A stretch of DNA of 64,000 nt from NCBI GenBank assembly GCA_020831885.1, contig JAFIFU010000002.1:106402-170401 (forward strand), in the 5' to 3' direction. The notes under the pieces are model-generated. The model made no database searches. It was given only the letters and a program-made list of their open reading frames with translations, and was not told the DNA's origin. The translations under genes and the position numbers were made by a program. Numbering within the stretch: position 1 is the first letter of the stretch; the number at the start of each line of letters is the position of its first letter. This document shows, piece by piece, positions 37,807 through 46,116 of this stretch. Source of the DNA: Ectothiorhodospiraceae bacterium (lineage in GTDB: Bacteria; Pseudomonadota; Gammaproteobacteria; Nitrococcales; Aquisalimonadaceae).

Positions 37807-38211
37807 GTGGGAATTCACCACTCGCTTTTCCCGCCGCACAGCCGCGGTTTCACCGGCAAACGCTGGGTGGAGATCAGCCTCAGGACGCTGCACCTGGTCG
37901 GCACCGCCGGCGTGGGAGGCGGATTTCTCTGGGGGGCCGACCCCGTCCACTGGATGCCGTTTCTCTGGATCACCGTGCTGAGCGGTCTCACCATGGCCGG
38001 CCTGCAGATCTGGGGCAACGGGATCTGGCTGATCCAGATGCGTGGACTGGCCGTGATTGCCAAGCTCCTGCTCATGCTGATGATGCTGCGCTGGGGCGCA
38101 AGAGCGGATCTGTTCCTGCTGATCATCATCATCTCCGGCGTGATCTCTCATGCGCCGAGCAGGGTACGCTACTTCTCGCCGCTGCTGATGCGGCGCGTGG
38201 AACATCTGTAA
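37807..38211 (+). CDS. Small integral membrane protein of unknown function
   Basis: 134 aa, about 4 TM segments; ends before the convergent permease gene. Confidence 0.65.
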   Translation: MGIHHSLFPPHSRGFTGKRWVEISLRTLHLVGTAGVGGGFLWGADPVHWMPFLWITVLSGLTMAGLQIWGNGIWLIQMRGLAVIAKLLLMLMMLRWGARADLFLLIIIISGVISHAPSRVRYFSPLLMRRVEHL

Positions 38212-38225
38212 GAGGTGGTCACCAC

Positions 38226-38729
38226 TCAGCCCACGTGCAGTACCAGCAGCACCCAGTGGGCCAGCAGCCCCGCCACCGGCGCAAGGACCAGGCTGGCCAC
38301 CAGACGGCGCCAGGCGAACCCCCAGCCGATCATCGGTATTTCGAAGGTCATCACGCGGTGCAGGGCCAACACCGCCCAGGCCGTCAGCAGCGCCACCAAC
38401 TGCGGGGCTCCCACGCCCGCGCTGAACAGGGCCATGGCCAGCGGAAAGCTGACAATGGGACCTCCGGGCAGGATCGCCCCCAACAGGGAGGCCAGCAGGA
38501 TGCCGACGAACCCCGATGCGTCTCCCATCAGGGCGATCATCCACCGCTCCGGGATGAGCGCGGCGATAAAACTGGCGGCCAGCAGCGCCACCGGCAACCG
38601 GGTGAGCAATGGCCGTAACTGCTCCCAGCCGCCGCGAACAGCCTCCCGGTGGCTTACATCCGACCGCCCAGCCGCCAGATAGACCACGAGTGCCAGCAGC
38701 ACGGACACCGACACATAGGCCAGCAGCAT
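38226..38729 (-). CDS. Half-length permease-like membrane protein (second gene of pair)
   Basis: 167 aa; GAILPGGPIVSFPLAMALFSAGVGAPQLVALLTAW, a repeat of the motif in the neighbouring gene. Confidence 0.7.
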   Translation of the reverse strand: MLLAYVSVSVLLALVVYLAAGRSDVSHREAVRGGWEQLRPLLTRLPVALLAASFIAALIPERWMIALMGDASGFVGILLASLLGAILPGGPIVSFPLAMALFSAGVGAPQLVALLTAWAVLALHRVMTFEIPMIGWGFAWRRLVASLVLAPVAGLLAHWVLLVLHVG

Positions 38730-39265
38730 CAGGCCCGCCCCCGCTCATCGAACAGCAGGCGGGTCAGCAGACCGGCCAGGAACGGGAGCGGCAGCGACAC
38801 CAGGAGGCGCAGCAGGACGAACTCCATGCCGAAAAAGGCGATCTCCCAGACCAGGACCCGCTGCACACCCAGAACGCCCCAGGCGGTGACATAGGCAACG
38901 CAGACCGCCAGGCTGGCACCCGCATGATAGAGCCCCACCACCAGTGGAAAGGCGGCGAACGGTCCACCCGGGGTCAATGCGCCGGCCACCGTCGCCAGTG
39001 CCAGCCCGCGCAATCCGCTGCCCGCCCCCACCCAGCGCCGGGCAACCGCGGGTGGGATCAGTTTCTGCACGTACGCCCCCATGAGCACCGCCATGACAAC
39101 GATGGGCAAAACGGCAAGCAGTAGCAGGCCGGCGTCACGGGTGGCGAACAGCACCTCGGAACCGCCGTGCCGCACCCATAGCAGGACACCGGACACGGCG
39201 GCAATGACCAGGAAAAGAGCGGTCATGCCGTCAACAAGCGGGATTCGCGGGCGTGGTCCGTTCAT
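38729..39265 (-). CDS. Half-length permease-like membrane protein (first gene of pair)
   Basis: 178 aa; GALTPGGPFAAFPLVVGLYHAGASLAVCVAYVTAWGVLGVQRVLVWE; resembles COG0701/PF03773-type permease repeats. Confidence 0.7.
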   Translation of the reverse strand: MNGPRPRIPLVDGMTALFLVIAAVSGVLLWVRHGGSEVLFATRDAGLLLLAVLPIVVMAVLMGAYVQKLIPPAVARRWVGAGSGLRGLALATVAGALTPGGPFAAFPLVVGLYHAGASLAVCVAYVTAWGVLGVQRVLVWEIAFFGMEFVLLRLLVSLPLPFLAGLLTRLLFDERGRA

Positions 39266-39425
39266 GCAGAGCCGTCAGAGGATGAAACAGCGCAACAGAA
39301 TACACGTGCCGCACACCGGCTGCAGGGCCATCGCCGGCGCCGATCACTCCGGATTGCACCGGGCGTCTGTTCGACGGATGCTTATCGGATGCAATTCACC
39401 ACACGAACAGAGGGAAGGGCACCCC

Positions 39426-39887
39426 GTGAGCATTGCGCTGACACTTCACCTGCTGGCATCCACCATCTGGGTAGGCGGCATGTTCTTCGCCTACATGGCT
39501 TTGCGGCCGGCGGCCGCCGAACTGCTGGAGCCGCCGCTGCGTCTGCGCCTGTGGTCCAGGGTCTTCAAGCGGTTCTTTCCCTGGGTCTGGCTCGCCGTGC
39601 TGCTGCTGCTGGCCACCGGCTTCTGGATGGTCTTCGCCGGATTCGGCGGCATGGGAGGAGTCGGGGGCCACGTCCACCTGATGCTGGTGCTTGGCCTGAT
39701 CATGAGCGGGATTTTCCTGTACATCTGGCTCGGTCCCTACACCGGCCTGCGGGCAGCGGTGGCCGCCGAGGACTGGCCCACCGGCGGTTCCAGACTGGCG
39801 ACGATCCGTCGGCTCATCGGAACGAACCTGATCCTGGGGCTGGTGGTGATCGCCGTCGCCGCCTTCGGCCGCTGGGCGGCCTGGTGA
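39426..39887 (+). CDS. CopD-like membrane protein
   Basis: GTG start; LTLHLLASTIWVGGMFFAYMALRPAA motif typical of CopD/DUF2269-type proteins. Confidence 0.75.
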   Translation: MSIALTLHLLASTIWVGGMFFAYMALRPAAAELLEPPLRLRLWSRVFKRFFPWVWLAVLLLLATGFWMVFAGFGGMGGVGGHVHLMLVLGLIMSGIFLYIWLGPYTGLRAAVAAEDWPTGGSRLATIRRLIGTNLILGLVVIAVAAFGRWAAW

Positions 39888-39927
39888 TACGCCCCTGTCC
39901 GCCCCGTCGCCGGCGTTTCGGGCCCGG

Positions 39928-40680
39928 TCAGTACGGTGGAACACCACCCCCGCCGGAGGCGGGCGGCCCATCCCGCCGGGCTGTCAGCGTCCGGCCGTCC
40001 GCCGTGTACAGCACCAGGGCATCGCTGTCATCCAGATCGAACCGATAGACGGACTTCAGCAAAGCGAACAGCAGCCGCTCCTGCGCCATCTGGGGCGATG
40101 GACAGGCCATGCGAGTGGAGACCAGCTCCCCCAGACGGAGCCCCTCCCCACTCAAGGCGTAGGCGCCGGAGTAGTGATTGCAGGAGCTGTGCCCCACGAC
40201 GCGGTTTCCATCCTGGAAAGCGATAGTGGGCCGGTGCCGGGTATCTGTGGCCTGGCCATCCAGCGCATGGATCTGCCACGTTGGGCCGGAGATCAGGCTG
40301 TCCGGGCTACCACCGCACCCCGGGAGTTCCCGGTCGTCCAGGTGCAATCGGGCCCGATAGGGATAGGGCATGCCGGTCATGGTGTCCCGGCAACGTCTCT
40401 CGTGGAGCACCAGTGCCACCTGATGACCACCGGCATCCCCGGCGTAGCGCAGGCCGCCGTCAGCCGTGGGCCTGCCCCGGGGGCGTTCCAGACGGAACTC
40501 CACGCCCCCGTAATCCGCGCTGATGGCCAGGGTGTCCGCATCCAGATCCGCCCGCCAGCCCGGCTCATTACCCACGGCCCGGAGGGTTTCGGGTTCCTCC
40601 ATGGCGGTCGGACCCGGCGCGGCACAGCCGCCCAGCCAGAGCAGCGAAACGCCCACAATCAGCCCTATCCGCAAACGCAT
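39928..40680 (-). CDS. META/HslJ-domain lipoprotein
   Basis: Lipobox LWLGGCAAPG; GNEPGWRADL.. N-terminal domain and IAFQDGNRVVGHSSCNHYSGAYALSGEGLRLGELVSTRMACP META domain. Confidence 0.85.
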   Translation of the reverse strand: MRLRIGLIVGVSLLWLGGCAAPGPTAMEEPETLRAVGNEPGWRADLDADTLAISADYGGVEFRLERPRGRPTADGGLRYAGDAGGHQVALVLHERRCRDTMTGMPYPYRARLHLDDRELPGCGGSPDSLISGPTWQIHALDGQATDTRHRPTIAFQDGNRVVGHSSCNHYSGAYALSGEGLRLGELVSTRMACPSPQMAQERLLFALLKSVYRFDLDDSDALVLYTADGRTLTARRDGPPASGGGGVPPY

Positions 40681-40790
40681 CCTGATCCCCCGTTTATGAG
40701 CCATGCGGCAGGCAATGGCCCTGGTTGCAACCACCGGAATGAACGGCCGACCGAATGTTGAGAGCCGATGCCGCTCCACCTCCCGAAAGC

Positions 40791-41555
40791 TCAGTCATCC
40801 CGCTCCAGGACCACCAGCATGGGGCCCATGGGTCGAAGCGAATCCATCCGGTTGTCCGCCGGCAGGTAGAGGCTGGACATACTGCCGTCCAGGAACAATG
40901 CGTTGTCACAGTCCAGGGCATCCCGGAACAGCCGGGCGAATGTATGGAAATTCACCGGCTGCTCGGTGATAGCCAGCACCACGGTCCCGGGGTCACGCAC
41001 ACCGATGCCGTTACGGCGCTTCAGCGAGGGGCTGTCCGGCAGCAGGCGGGGATGCAACTCACCATTCACCACCAGCATCGGGCCGGACTGGGTGGCATAC
41101 TCCGGTTCCGTTCCCAACGCCCGGAACTCCTCGGTCTCGGTGACCGCCGCCCGGCCATCGCTGATATGAAACACACCGTTGGGTTTCAAATGGAAATTGC
41201 CCGGACCATCGGTGGTGCTCAGATGCTGGCGCTGCCGGCCGTCCTCCACATACAGCCCGATAGGGGCCAGCGCCGCGTTGTACATGCCGGCATTCATCGC
41301 CAGCAGCACGCGGCGCCCGTCCAGGCGATCGGGAAGATTGCGGAAACTGGCATAAGGTCTCCCCTCATCGTCCTGCCAGACCAGCCGCATATCATGTCGG
41401 TCCAGATCAACGGTACAGACGGTGAATTCGGCCGCATCGAACACCACGCCACGGCAAAGCCCCTGGGAGGCCGCACCGGGCTGCAGGACCAGCAACAACA
41501 GCAGCAGCGCCGGAATCCACCATCCGGCCTTAGGGAAGCACGGAACTATTCCCAT
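40791..41555 (-). CDS. Phosphodiester glycosidase family (NAGPA-like) protein, exported
   Basis: LAMNAGMYNAALAPIGLYVEDG, KPNGVFHISDGRAAV, NALFLDGSMSSLYLP; signal peptide begins after MGIVPCFPKAG; ORF track start 41897 runs through repeat C. Confidence 0.85.
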   Translation of the reverse strand: MGIVPCFPKAGWWIPALLLLLLVLQPGAASQGLCRGVVFDAAEFTVCTVDLDRHDMRLVWQDDEGRPYASFRNLPDRLDGRRVLLAMNAGMYNAALAPIGLYVEDGRQRQHLSTTDGPGNFHLKPNGVFHISDGRAAVTETEEFRALGTEPEYATQSGPMLVVNGELHPRLLPDSPSLKRRNGIGVRDPGTVVLAITEQPVNFHTFARLFRDALDCDNALFLDGSMSSLYLPADNRMDSLRPMGPMLVVLERDD

Positions 41556-41802
41556 GGTGCTCTGGCTTTGCAGCGTGTTCGGGGGCAAGGCGCGGCTCGC
41601 AGGCAATGGCGAGCCCTTGGCAAGAGCCGCAACACCGCACCCGGACACGCTGCAAAGCCCCGCTGGGCGGGCCATTCGCGCACGCTGAGCTGCGTTGGCG
41701 TTCTTGACAAGGGCGACGGCCATTGCCTGCGAACGCCGCCTTGCCAGCCCGCGCGAAGGGCTCCGCAGAGCACCATGGGAATAGTTCCGTGCTTCCTTAG
41801 GG
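41530..41802. repeat. Composite palindromic repeat element, copy C (full-length form with two core modules)
   Basis: 29-bp perfect arms GGAAGCACGGAACTATTCCCATGGTGCTC (41533-41561) / GAGCACCATGGGAATAGTTCCGTGCTTCC (41768-41796); inner 19-bp hairpin stem 41564-41582/41641-41659; core modules in opposite orientation. Confidence 0.93.
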
Positions 41803-42135
41803 AAACGCCAATCGTCCCCGCCCGTCACGTGCATGCCAACCGAATCACCTGGAATTCCGGACGCCGCGGCGGCTACCCCGCCCATCGCCCAGAGCATCGT
41901 ACGCCGGCAAGGTGGCGGTCAAGCCGTGGCCACCCGACGGTCCCAGCGATTACCCGAGCATCCCGGGGATGAGGCCCTGCTCCGGTCGTCCCCGGGCGTA
42001 GCGCCCACCTGGCGATACGCGCCGGCACCCCCCCCGCCACACCAACACAACCGTCCACCGAGGCATGGCATTACGTTCCGAAAGCTTAGTAAAATGTGAC
42101 GTCTTCCGGGCTTCACACGGGGAGACACGCCGCAC

Positions 42136-42852
42136 ATGAGTACCGTCAGCCACAGGGTCACACCGGAATACGTCAGTCGCCGGCAGCGGATCATCACCGC
42201 GACGCGCTCAGCCTATCAGGACATCCTGATCGCCTACGACGAGCGCTACGGGCATGTCCTCTATCTGGATGATGATCTCCAGATCGCGGAATCCGACCAG
42301 GCGTACAACCAGGCGATGGTGGATCCGATCGCGGATGCCGGCCTACTGGACCACATCCTGATCCTGGGCGGCGGGGATGGCGGTGTGCTGCAGCGGGCGC
42401 TGGAGCTTGGCGCCCGTCGGGCGACCCTGGTGGACATCGACAGCAAAGTCATCGCGCTTTCCCGGGATTACCTGACCGGTCTGTGCAAGAGCGCCTTCGA
42501 CCACCCCCGCGCCCGGGTGGTGGTGGGCGACGCCTTCGCCTGGCTGGACGAGGGCCGGGATGCACCCTATTCCGCCATCATCTACGACCTCACCATGGAG
42601 CCGGTTCGCGAGGATCAGAGCCGGCTGGCATTCATTGACGAGATCATCCGGCGGATGCGCGACCGCCTCATCCCGGGGGGCATGATCACCATGCAGTGTT
42701 GCAGCGGCCATGACAAGGCGCTCGCCCGGGACGTGCGCATGGCTCTCGCACGCAGCTTCCCGTACACCGAGCAACGCACAGTGACGGTACCCTCCTACTG
42801 GGAACCCTGGATCTTCGCCTCCGCCCGCCTGGAGGGTAGCGCCGGGGAATAA
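42136..42852 (+). CDS. Spermidine synthase-family (polyamine aminopropyltransferase-like) protein
   Basis: YGHVLYLDDDLQIAESDQAYNQAMVDP, ILILGGGDGGVLQRALELGARRATLVDID. Confidence 0.88.
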   Translation: MSTVSHRVTPEYVSRRQRIITATRSAYQDILIAYDERYGHVLYLDDDLQIAESDQAYNQAMVDPIADAGLLDHILILGGGDGGVLQRALELGARRATLVDIDSKVIALSRDYLTGLCKSAFDHPRARVVVGDAFAWLDEGRDAPYSAIIYDLTMEPVREDQSRLAFIDEIIRRMRDRLIPGGMITMQCCSGHDKALARDVRMALARSFPYTEQRTVTVPSYWEPWIFASARLEGSAGE

Positions 42853-42858
42853 GCCTCC

Positions 42859-42898
42859 TGCGGTTGTGCGCCTTGATCCGGCAAGGCACACAACCGCA
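42859..42898. terminator. Bidirectional-type hairpin between convergent genes
   Basis: TGCGGTTGTGCGCCTTG-ATCCGG-CAAGGCACACAACCGCA, 17-nt arms with a single C/A mismatch. Confidence 0.65.
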
Positions 42899-42913
42899 TG
42901 GGGCCACGACAGC

Positions 42914-42938
42914 CGGGGAAGCGCTGATCGATTCCCTA
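42914..42938. repeat. Solo copy of the repeat arm overlapping the SseB-like stop codon
   Basis: CGGGGAAGCGCTGATCGATTCCCTA; nearly identical to the solo at 23478-23504. Confidence 0.8.
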
Positions 42939-43712
42939 TGCCCGCCCCGGCTCCAGGGAGGTATCCAGCAACTGGCCCCAGCGACGATCATAGAATGGCG
43001 CCGGTGCGTCGGACACCAGCCGCTGGAGGTTTCGTCCGTCCAGATGCAGGAAACGACAATCCTGCCACCCCTTCTCCAACTGCCCCAGCACGAAAGCGGC
43101 TTCCCGCTCGGCCGGCCCATAGCAACCCGGATCGCAATCCAGGGCCAGCACCATGGCGCCATCCTTCCCGCGACCCCTGGCCCGTAACAACCAGGCACGA
43201 CGCACCCCGGACAATCCGGCGAACAGCGTGGTGAGCGCGCTCACGGCCTCGGCCGGCAGCGCGTCCATACGGAGCAGTTCCAGTTCCGGGTCCGCGGTTT
43301 CCAGCTCACCCGGCCGTCCGGGTTCCCGCGGCAGGTCACCGCTCAGGAGGTTGCTGACCTCATCCGGGCTGAACGGCTCACCATCCTCGGAACGCGGGTT
43401 GAGGTACAAGGACATGTTCCGCGCCAGACCGAAAAGTTCGCGGCCGGAAAGCCCGAGCACATGCTCGTCTTCCTCAATGGACTCCCGGAGCACCTCCAAG
43501 GAGGTGAAGAACGGAATCACCGCCTGCCCGTCGGGCGTTTCCCATTGCTGCAGGGCAACCCGCTGCTCGCCACCTTCCGCCGTATCCGGCCCGGAGCCGA
43601 TCACGTACACCCGGGATTCCAGCAACACCCGGTAGAACGCGGGCCGGTGGCCCGGGTCACGCCGCGACAGACGCAGCAAGGTTTCAAGACGGTTATGATC
43701 AGTCGCTGTCAT
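42936..43712 (-). CDS. SseB-like protein
   Basis: MTATDHNRLETLLRLSRRDPGHRPAFYRVLLESRVYV, IPFFTSLEVLRESI, LFGLARNMSLYLNPRSEDGEPFSPDEVSNLL. Confidence 0.8.
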   Translation of the reverse strand: MTATDHNRLETLLRLSRRDPGHRPAFYRVLLESRVYVIGSGPDTAEGGEQRVALQQWETPDGQAVIPFFTSLEVLRESIEEDEHVLGLSGRELFGLARNMSLYLNPRSEDGEPFSPDEVSNLLSGDLPREPGRPGELETADPELELLRMDALPAEAVSALTTLFAGLSGVRRAWLLRARGRGKDGAMVLALDCDPGCYGPAEREAAFVLGQLEKGWQDCRFLHLDGRNLQRLVSDAPAPFYDRRWGQLLDTSLEPGRA

Positions 43713-43798
43713 GCCACGCCCTCCTTGCCTGTTCACCCCCAGTATGACGCCGCAATGCAACGCAAAACCAGTCTCGCGCGTTGCATCTCGACACAACA

Positions 43799-45052
43799 TT
43801 AATCGCTTTCCGCACTTCGCCAGTCACCTCCCCCCGGCAGCACCAGATTCAGCACAATCGCCACCACACTGCACAAGGCGATACCTTCCAGTCCCAGGGC
43901 GCCTGCACCAAAGCTCATTCCGCCGATACCAAAGACCAACGTCACCGCAAGGATTACCAGATTGCGGGCATCGGACAGATCCACCTGATGCCGGACCAGC
44001 ACGTTCAACCCCACCACGGCGATGGAACCGAACAGCAGGGTCAGGATCCCCCCCATGACAGGTCCGGGAATGGACAGAAGGACGGCACCGAACTTGCCGA
44101 CAAACGCCAGCACGATGGCCACACCCGCCGCCCAGAGCATGATGTTCGGATTGAAGTTGCGGGTCAGCATCACCGCACCGGTGACTTCCGAGTAGGTCGT
44201 GTTGGGCGGCCCCCCCAGGGATGCCGCCGCGGACGTGGCCAGCCCGTCGCCCAGCAGTGTCCGGTGCAGCCCCGGCTTCTTTACGTAATTCCTGCGGGTG
44301 ACATTGCCGATGGCAAGGACATCACCCACGTGCTCGATGGCCGGCGCAATGGCCACAGGTACCAGGAACAGAATCGCCCCCCAGTGGAACTCCGGCATCG
44401 TGAAAGCCGGCATCGCCAGCCACGCCGCCTGTTGGACACCGCTGAAGTCGACCACACCGTAGAACAGAGAAACGATGAATCCACTCACCACGCCGAACAG
44501 AATGGGAATCAACCGGAACAGGCCCTGCCCCACCACCGCCACCAGTACAGTGACCAGCAGCGAGATCATCGCGATGGTGATTGCGCTCCCGTAGGGGATT
44601 ATCTGCTCGGATCCGTCCCCGGTGCGACCCATGGCCATGTTCACCGCCACCGGTGCCAGGGACAAACCGATCACGATGATCACCGGCGCGATGACCACCG
44701 GAGGCAGCAGGCGATCGACAAACCCCGTCCCCTTCAGCTTCACCAGGCCGGAGAGCAGGATGTACACCAGACCAGCGGCCAGAAGGCCGCCCATGGTGGC
44801 TGGAATGCCGTAGGCCGCCGTGGACGCCATGATCGGCGCAATGAACGCAAACGAGGAGGCAAGGAATATGGGTATCTGTCTTCCGGTCACGAGATGGAAG
44901 ATCAGTGTTCCGATACCGGCGGTGAACAGCGCCACGCTGGGATCCAGTCCGGTGATCAGGGGCATCAGCACCAGAGCGCCGAAGGCGACCAGCAGCATTT
45001 GCGAGCCGGCAAGTGCTTCGCGCCACACCGGCTCATGGAAACGGTCATGCAT
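43799..45052 (-). CDS. NCS2 family uracil-xanthine permease
   Basis: 417 aa; LPPVVIAPVIIVIGLSLAPVAVNMA, GDGLATSAAASLGGPPNTTYSEVTGAV. Confidence 0.92.
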   Translation of the reverse strand: MHDRFHEPVWREALAGSQMLLVAFGALVLMPLITGLDPSVALFTAGIGTLIFHLVTGRQIPIFLASSFAFIAPIMASTAAYGIPATMGGLLAAGLVYILLSGLVKLKGTGFVDRLLPPVVIAPVIIVIGLSLAPVAVNMAMGRTGDGSEQIIPYGSAITIAMISLLVTVLVAVVGQGLFRLIPILFGVVSGFIVSLFYGVVDFSGVQQAAWLAMPAFTMPEFHWGAILFLVPVAIAPAIEHVGDVLAIGNVTRRNYVKKPGLHRTLLGDGLATSAAASLGGPPNTTYSEVTGAVMLTRNFNPNIMLWAAGVAIVLAFVGKFGAVLLSIPGPVMGGILTLLFGSIAVVGLNVLVRHQVDLSDARNLVILAVTLVFGIGGMSFGAGALGLEGIALCSVVAIVLNLVLPGGGDWRSAESD

Positions 45053-45169
45053 GCGTTGCTATCCTTCTTCTCTGCGAGGGAAGTCGCGGATAACCTAATG
45101 GTCGAGCCCCGGCGCGTCCAGCCCGGCGTTCTGTCTTCTGCGGGCGCCCTACATGACCGCAAAAAAAAG

Positions 45170-45199
45170 TTGGCAATTCCCTCACTACCGCGTTACAGT
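45170..45199 (+). promoter_or_regulatory. Predicted promoter of cold-shock gene
   Basis: TTGGCA-18 nt-TACAGT; implies about 125-nt 5' UTR before the csp gene. Confidence 0.4.
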
Positions 45200-45329
45200 A
45201 AGTCCCGCAGTGTTCCTCCTGTAGTTGCCCGGCAGTACCGACCCTTCATGGCAGTCACTCCCGAGTAAGTTCTTCAGGTCCACCTGCACAACCCGTGATT
45301 CAGTCACTTTGCTTAGGAGCAGACAATCC

Positions 45330-45533
45330 ATGATGACTGGTACCGTTAAGTGGTTCGACGACGCCAAGGGCTTCGGTTTCATTTCCCCGGAAGACGGCAG
45401 CAAGGACGTGTTCGTCCATCACTCCGCCATCCAGGGTAGTGGTTTCAAGAGCCTGGCCGAAGGCCAGCGCGTGCAGTTCGAAACCCAGAACACCCCGAAG
45501 GGTCTGGCCGCCGCCAACGTGAACCCGCTCTAA
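45330..45533 (+). CDS. Cold-shock (CspA family) protein
   Basis: [54 protein letters not shown]1/RNP2; AGGAGCAG SD-like sequence upstream. Confidence 0.97.
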   Translation: MMTGTVKWFDDAKGFGFISPEDGSKDVFVHHSAIQGSGFKSLAEGQRVQFETQNTPKGLAAANVNPL

Positions 45534-45555
45534 GCGGCACGCCTTTGCGGCAGCG

Positions 45556-45586
45556 AAAACCCCGCCTATATGGCGGGGTTTTTTGT
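45556..45586 (+). terminator. Rho-independent terminator of the csp gene
   Basis: AAAACCCCGCC-TATAT-GGCGGGGTTTT followed by TT. Confidence 0.92.
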
Positions 45587-45645
45587 TGTTCCAGCGGGCT
45601 GCCGCCTATCATTGGGGGGACACACACCGCACAGGGTCGCTTGCA

Positions 45646-46116
45646 ATGACCGACCGAAAACAACTGCTCGTGGTCGCCCATGCCCCTTCCCCCAATACCC
45701 GGAAACTGGTGCAGGCCGTCCTGCGCGGGGCCCGGCACCCGGACATCTGCGACGTGGAGGTGGCACACCGACCTCCGCTGGAGGCAGGACCCCAAGACGT
45801 TCTCCGGGCGAATGCCATCATTCTCGGCACCACGGAGAACCTGGGTTACATGAGCGGCGCCCTCAAGGATTTCTTCGATCGCATTTACTACCCCTGTCTC
45901 GAGGAAACCCAGGGGCTTCCCTACGCGGTGTTTATCCGGGCGGGTCATGACGGCACTGGTACCCGACGTGCGGTGGAATCCATCGTCACCGGCCTGCGCT
46001 GGCGGTCCATTCAGGAACCGCTGATATGCCGCGGCGCGTTTTCCGAGGAATTTACGGAGCAGTGCGAGGAACTGGGGATGACCGTGGCCGCCAGTCTGGA
46101 AGCCGGGATCATCTGA
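45646..46116 (+). CDS. Flavodoxin-like / NADPH-dependent FMN reductase family protein
   Basis: MTDRKQLLVVAHAPSPNTRKLVQAVLRGA; IILGTTENLGYMSGALKDFFDRIYYPCLEETQGLPYAVFIRAG. Confidence 0.85.
   Translation: MTDRKQLLVVAHAPSPNTRKLVQAVLRGARHPDICDVEVAHRPPLEAGPQDVLRANAIILGTTENLGYMSGALKDFFDRIYYPCLEETQGLPYAVFIRAGHDGTGTRRAVESIVTGLRWRSIQEPLICRGAFSEEFTEQCEELGMTVAASLEAGII

Noticed and set aside
22857-41802. CRISPR array interpretation of the repeats
   Set aside because: The copies are kilobases apart, not regularly spaced, have no spacers and no cas genes nearby.
22857-41802. Insertion sequence with its own transposase
   Set aside because: The elements are only about 150-275 bp and contain no transposase ORF; no RAYT/TnpA-like gene was recognised in the window, so any mobility would have to be in trans.
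41556-41897. N-terminal extension of the phosphodiester glycosidase ORF upstream of 41555
   Set aside because: It is an in-frame read-through of repeat C and upstream intergenic sequence, preceding a normal signal peptide; unlikely to be translated.
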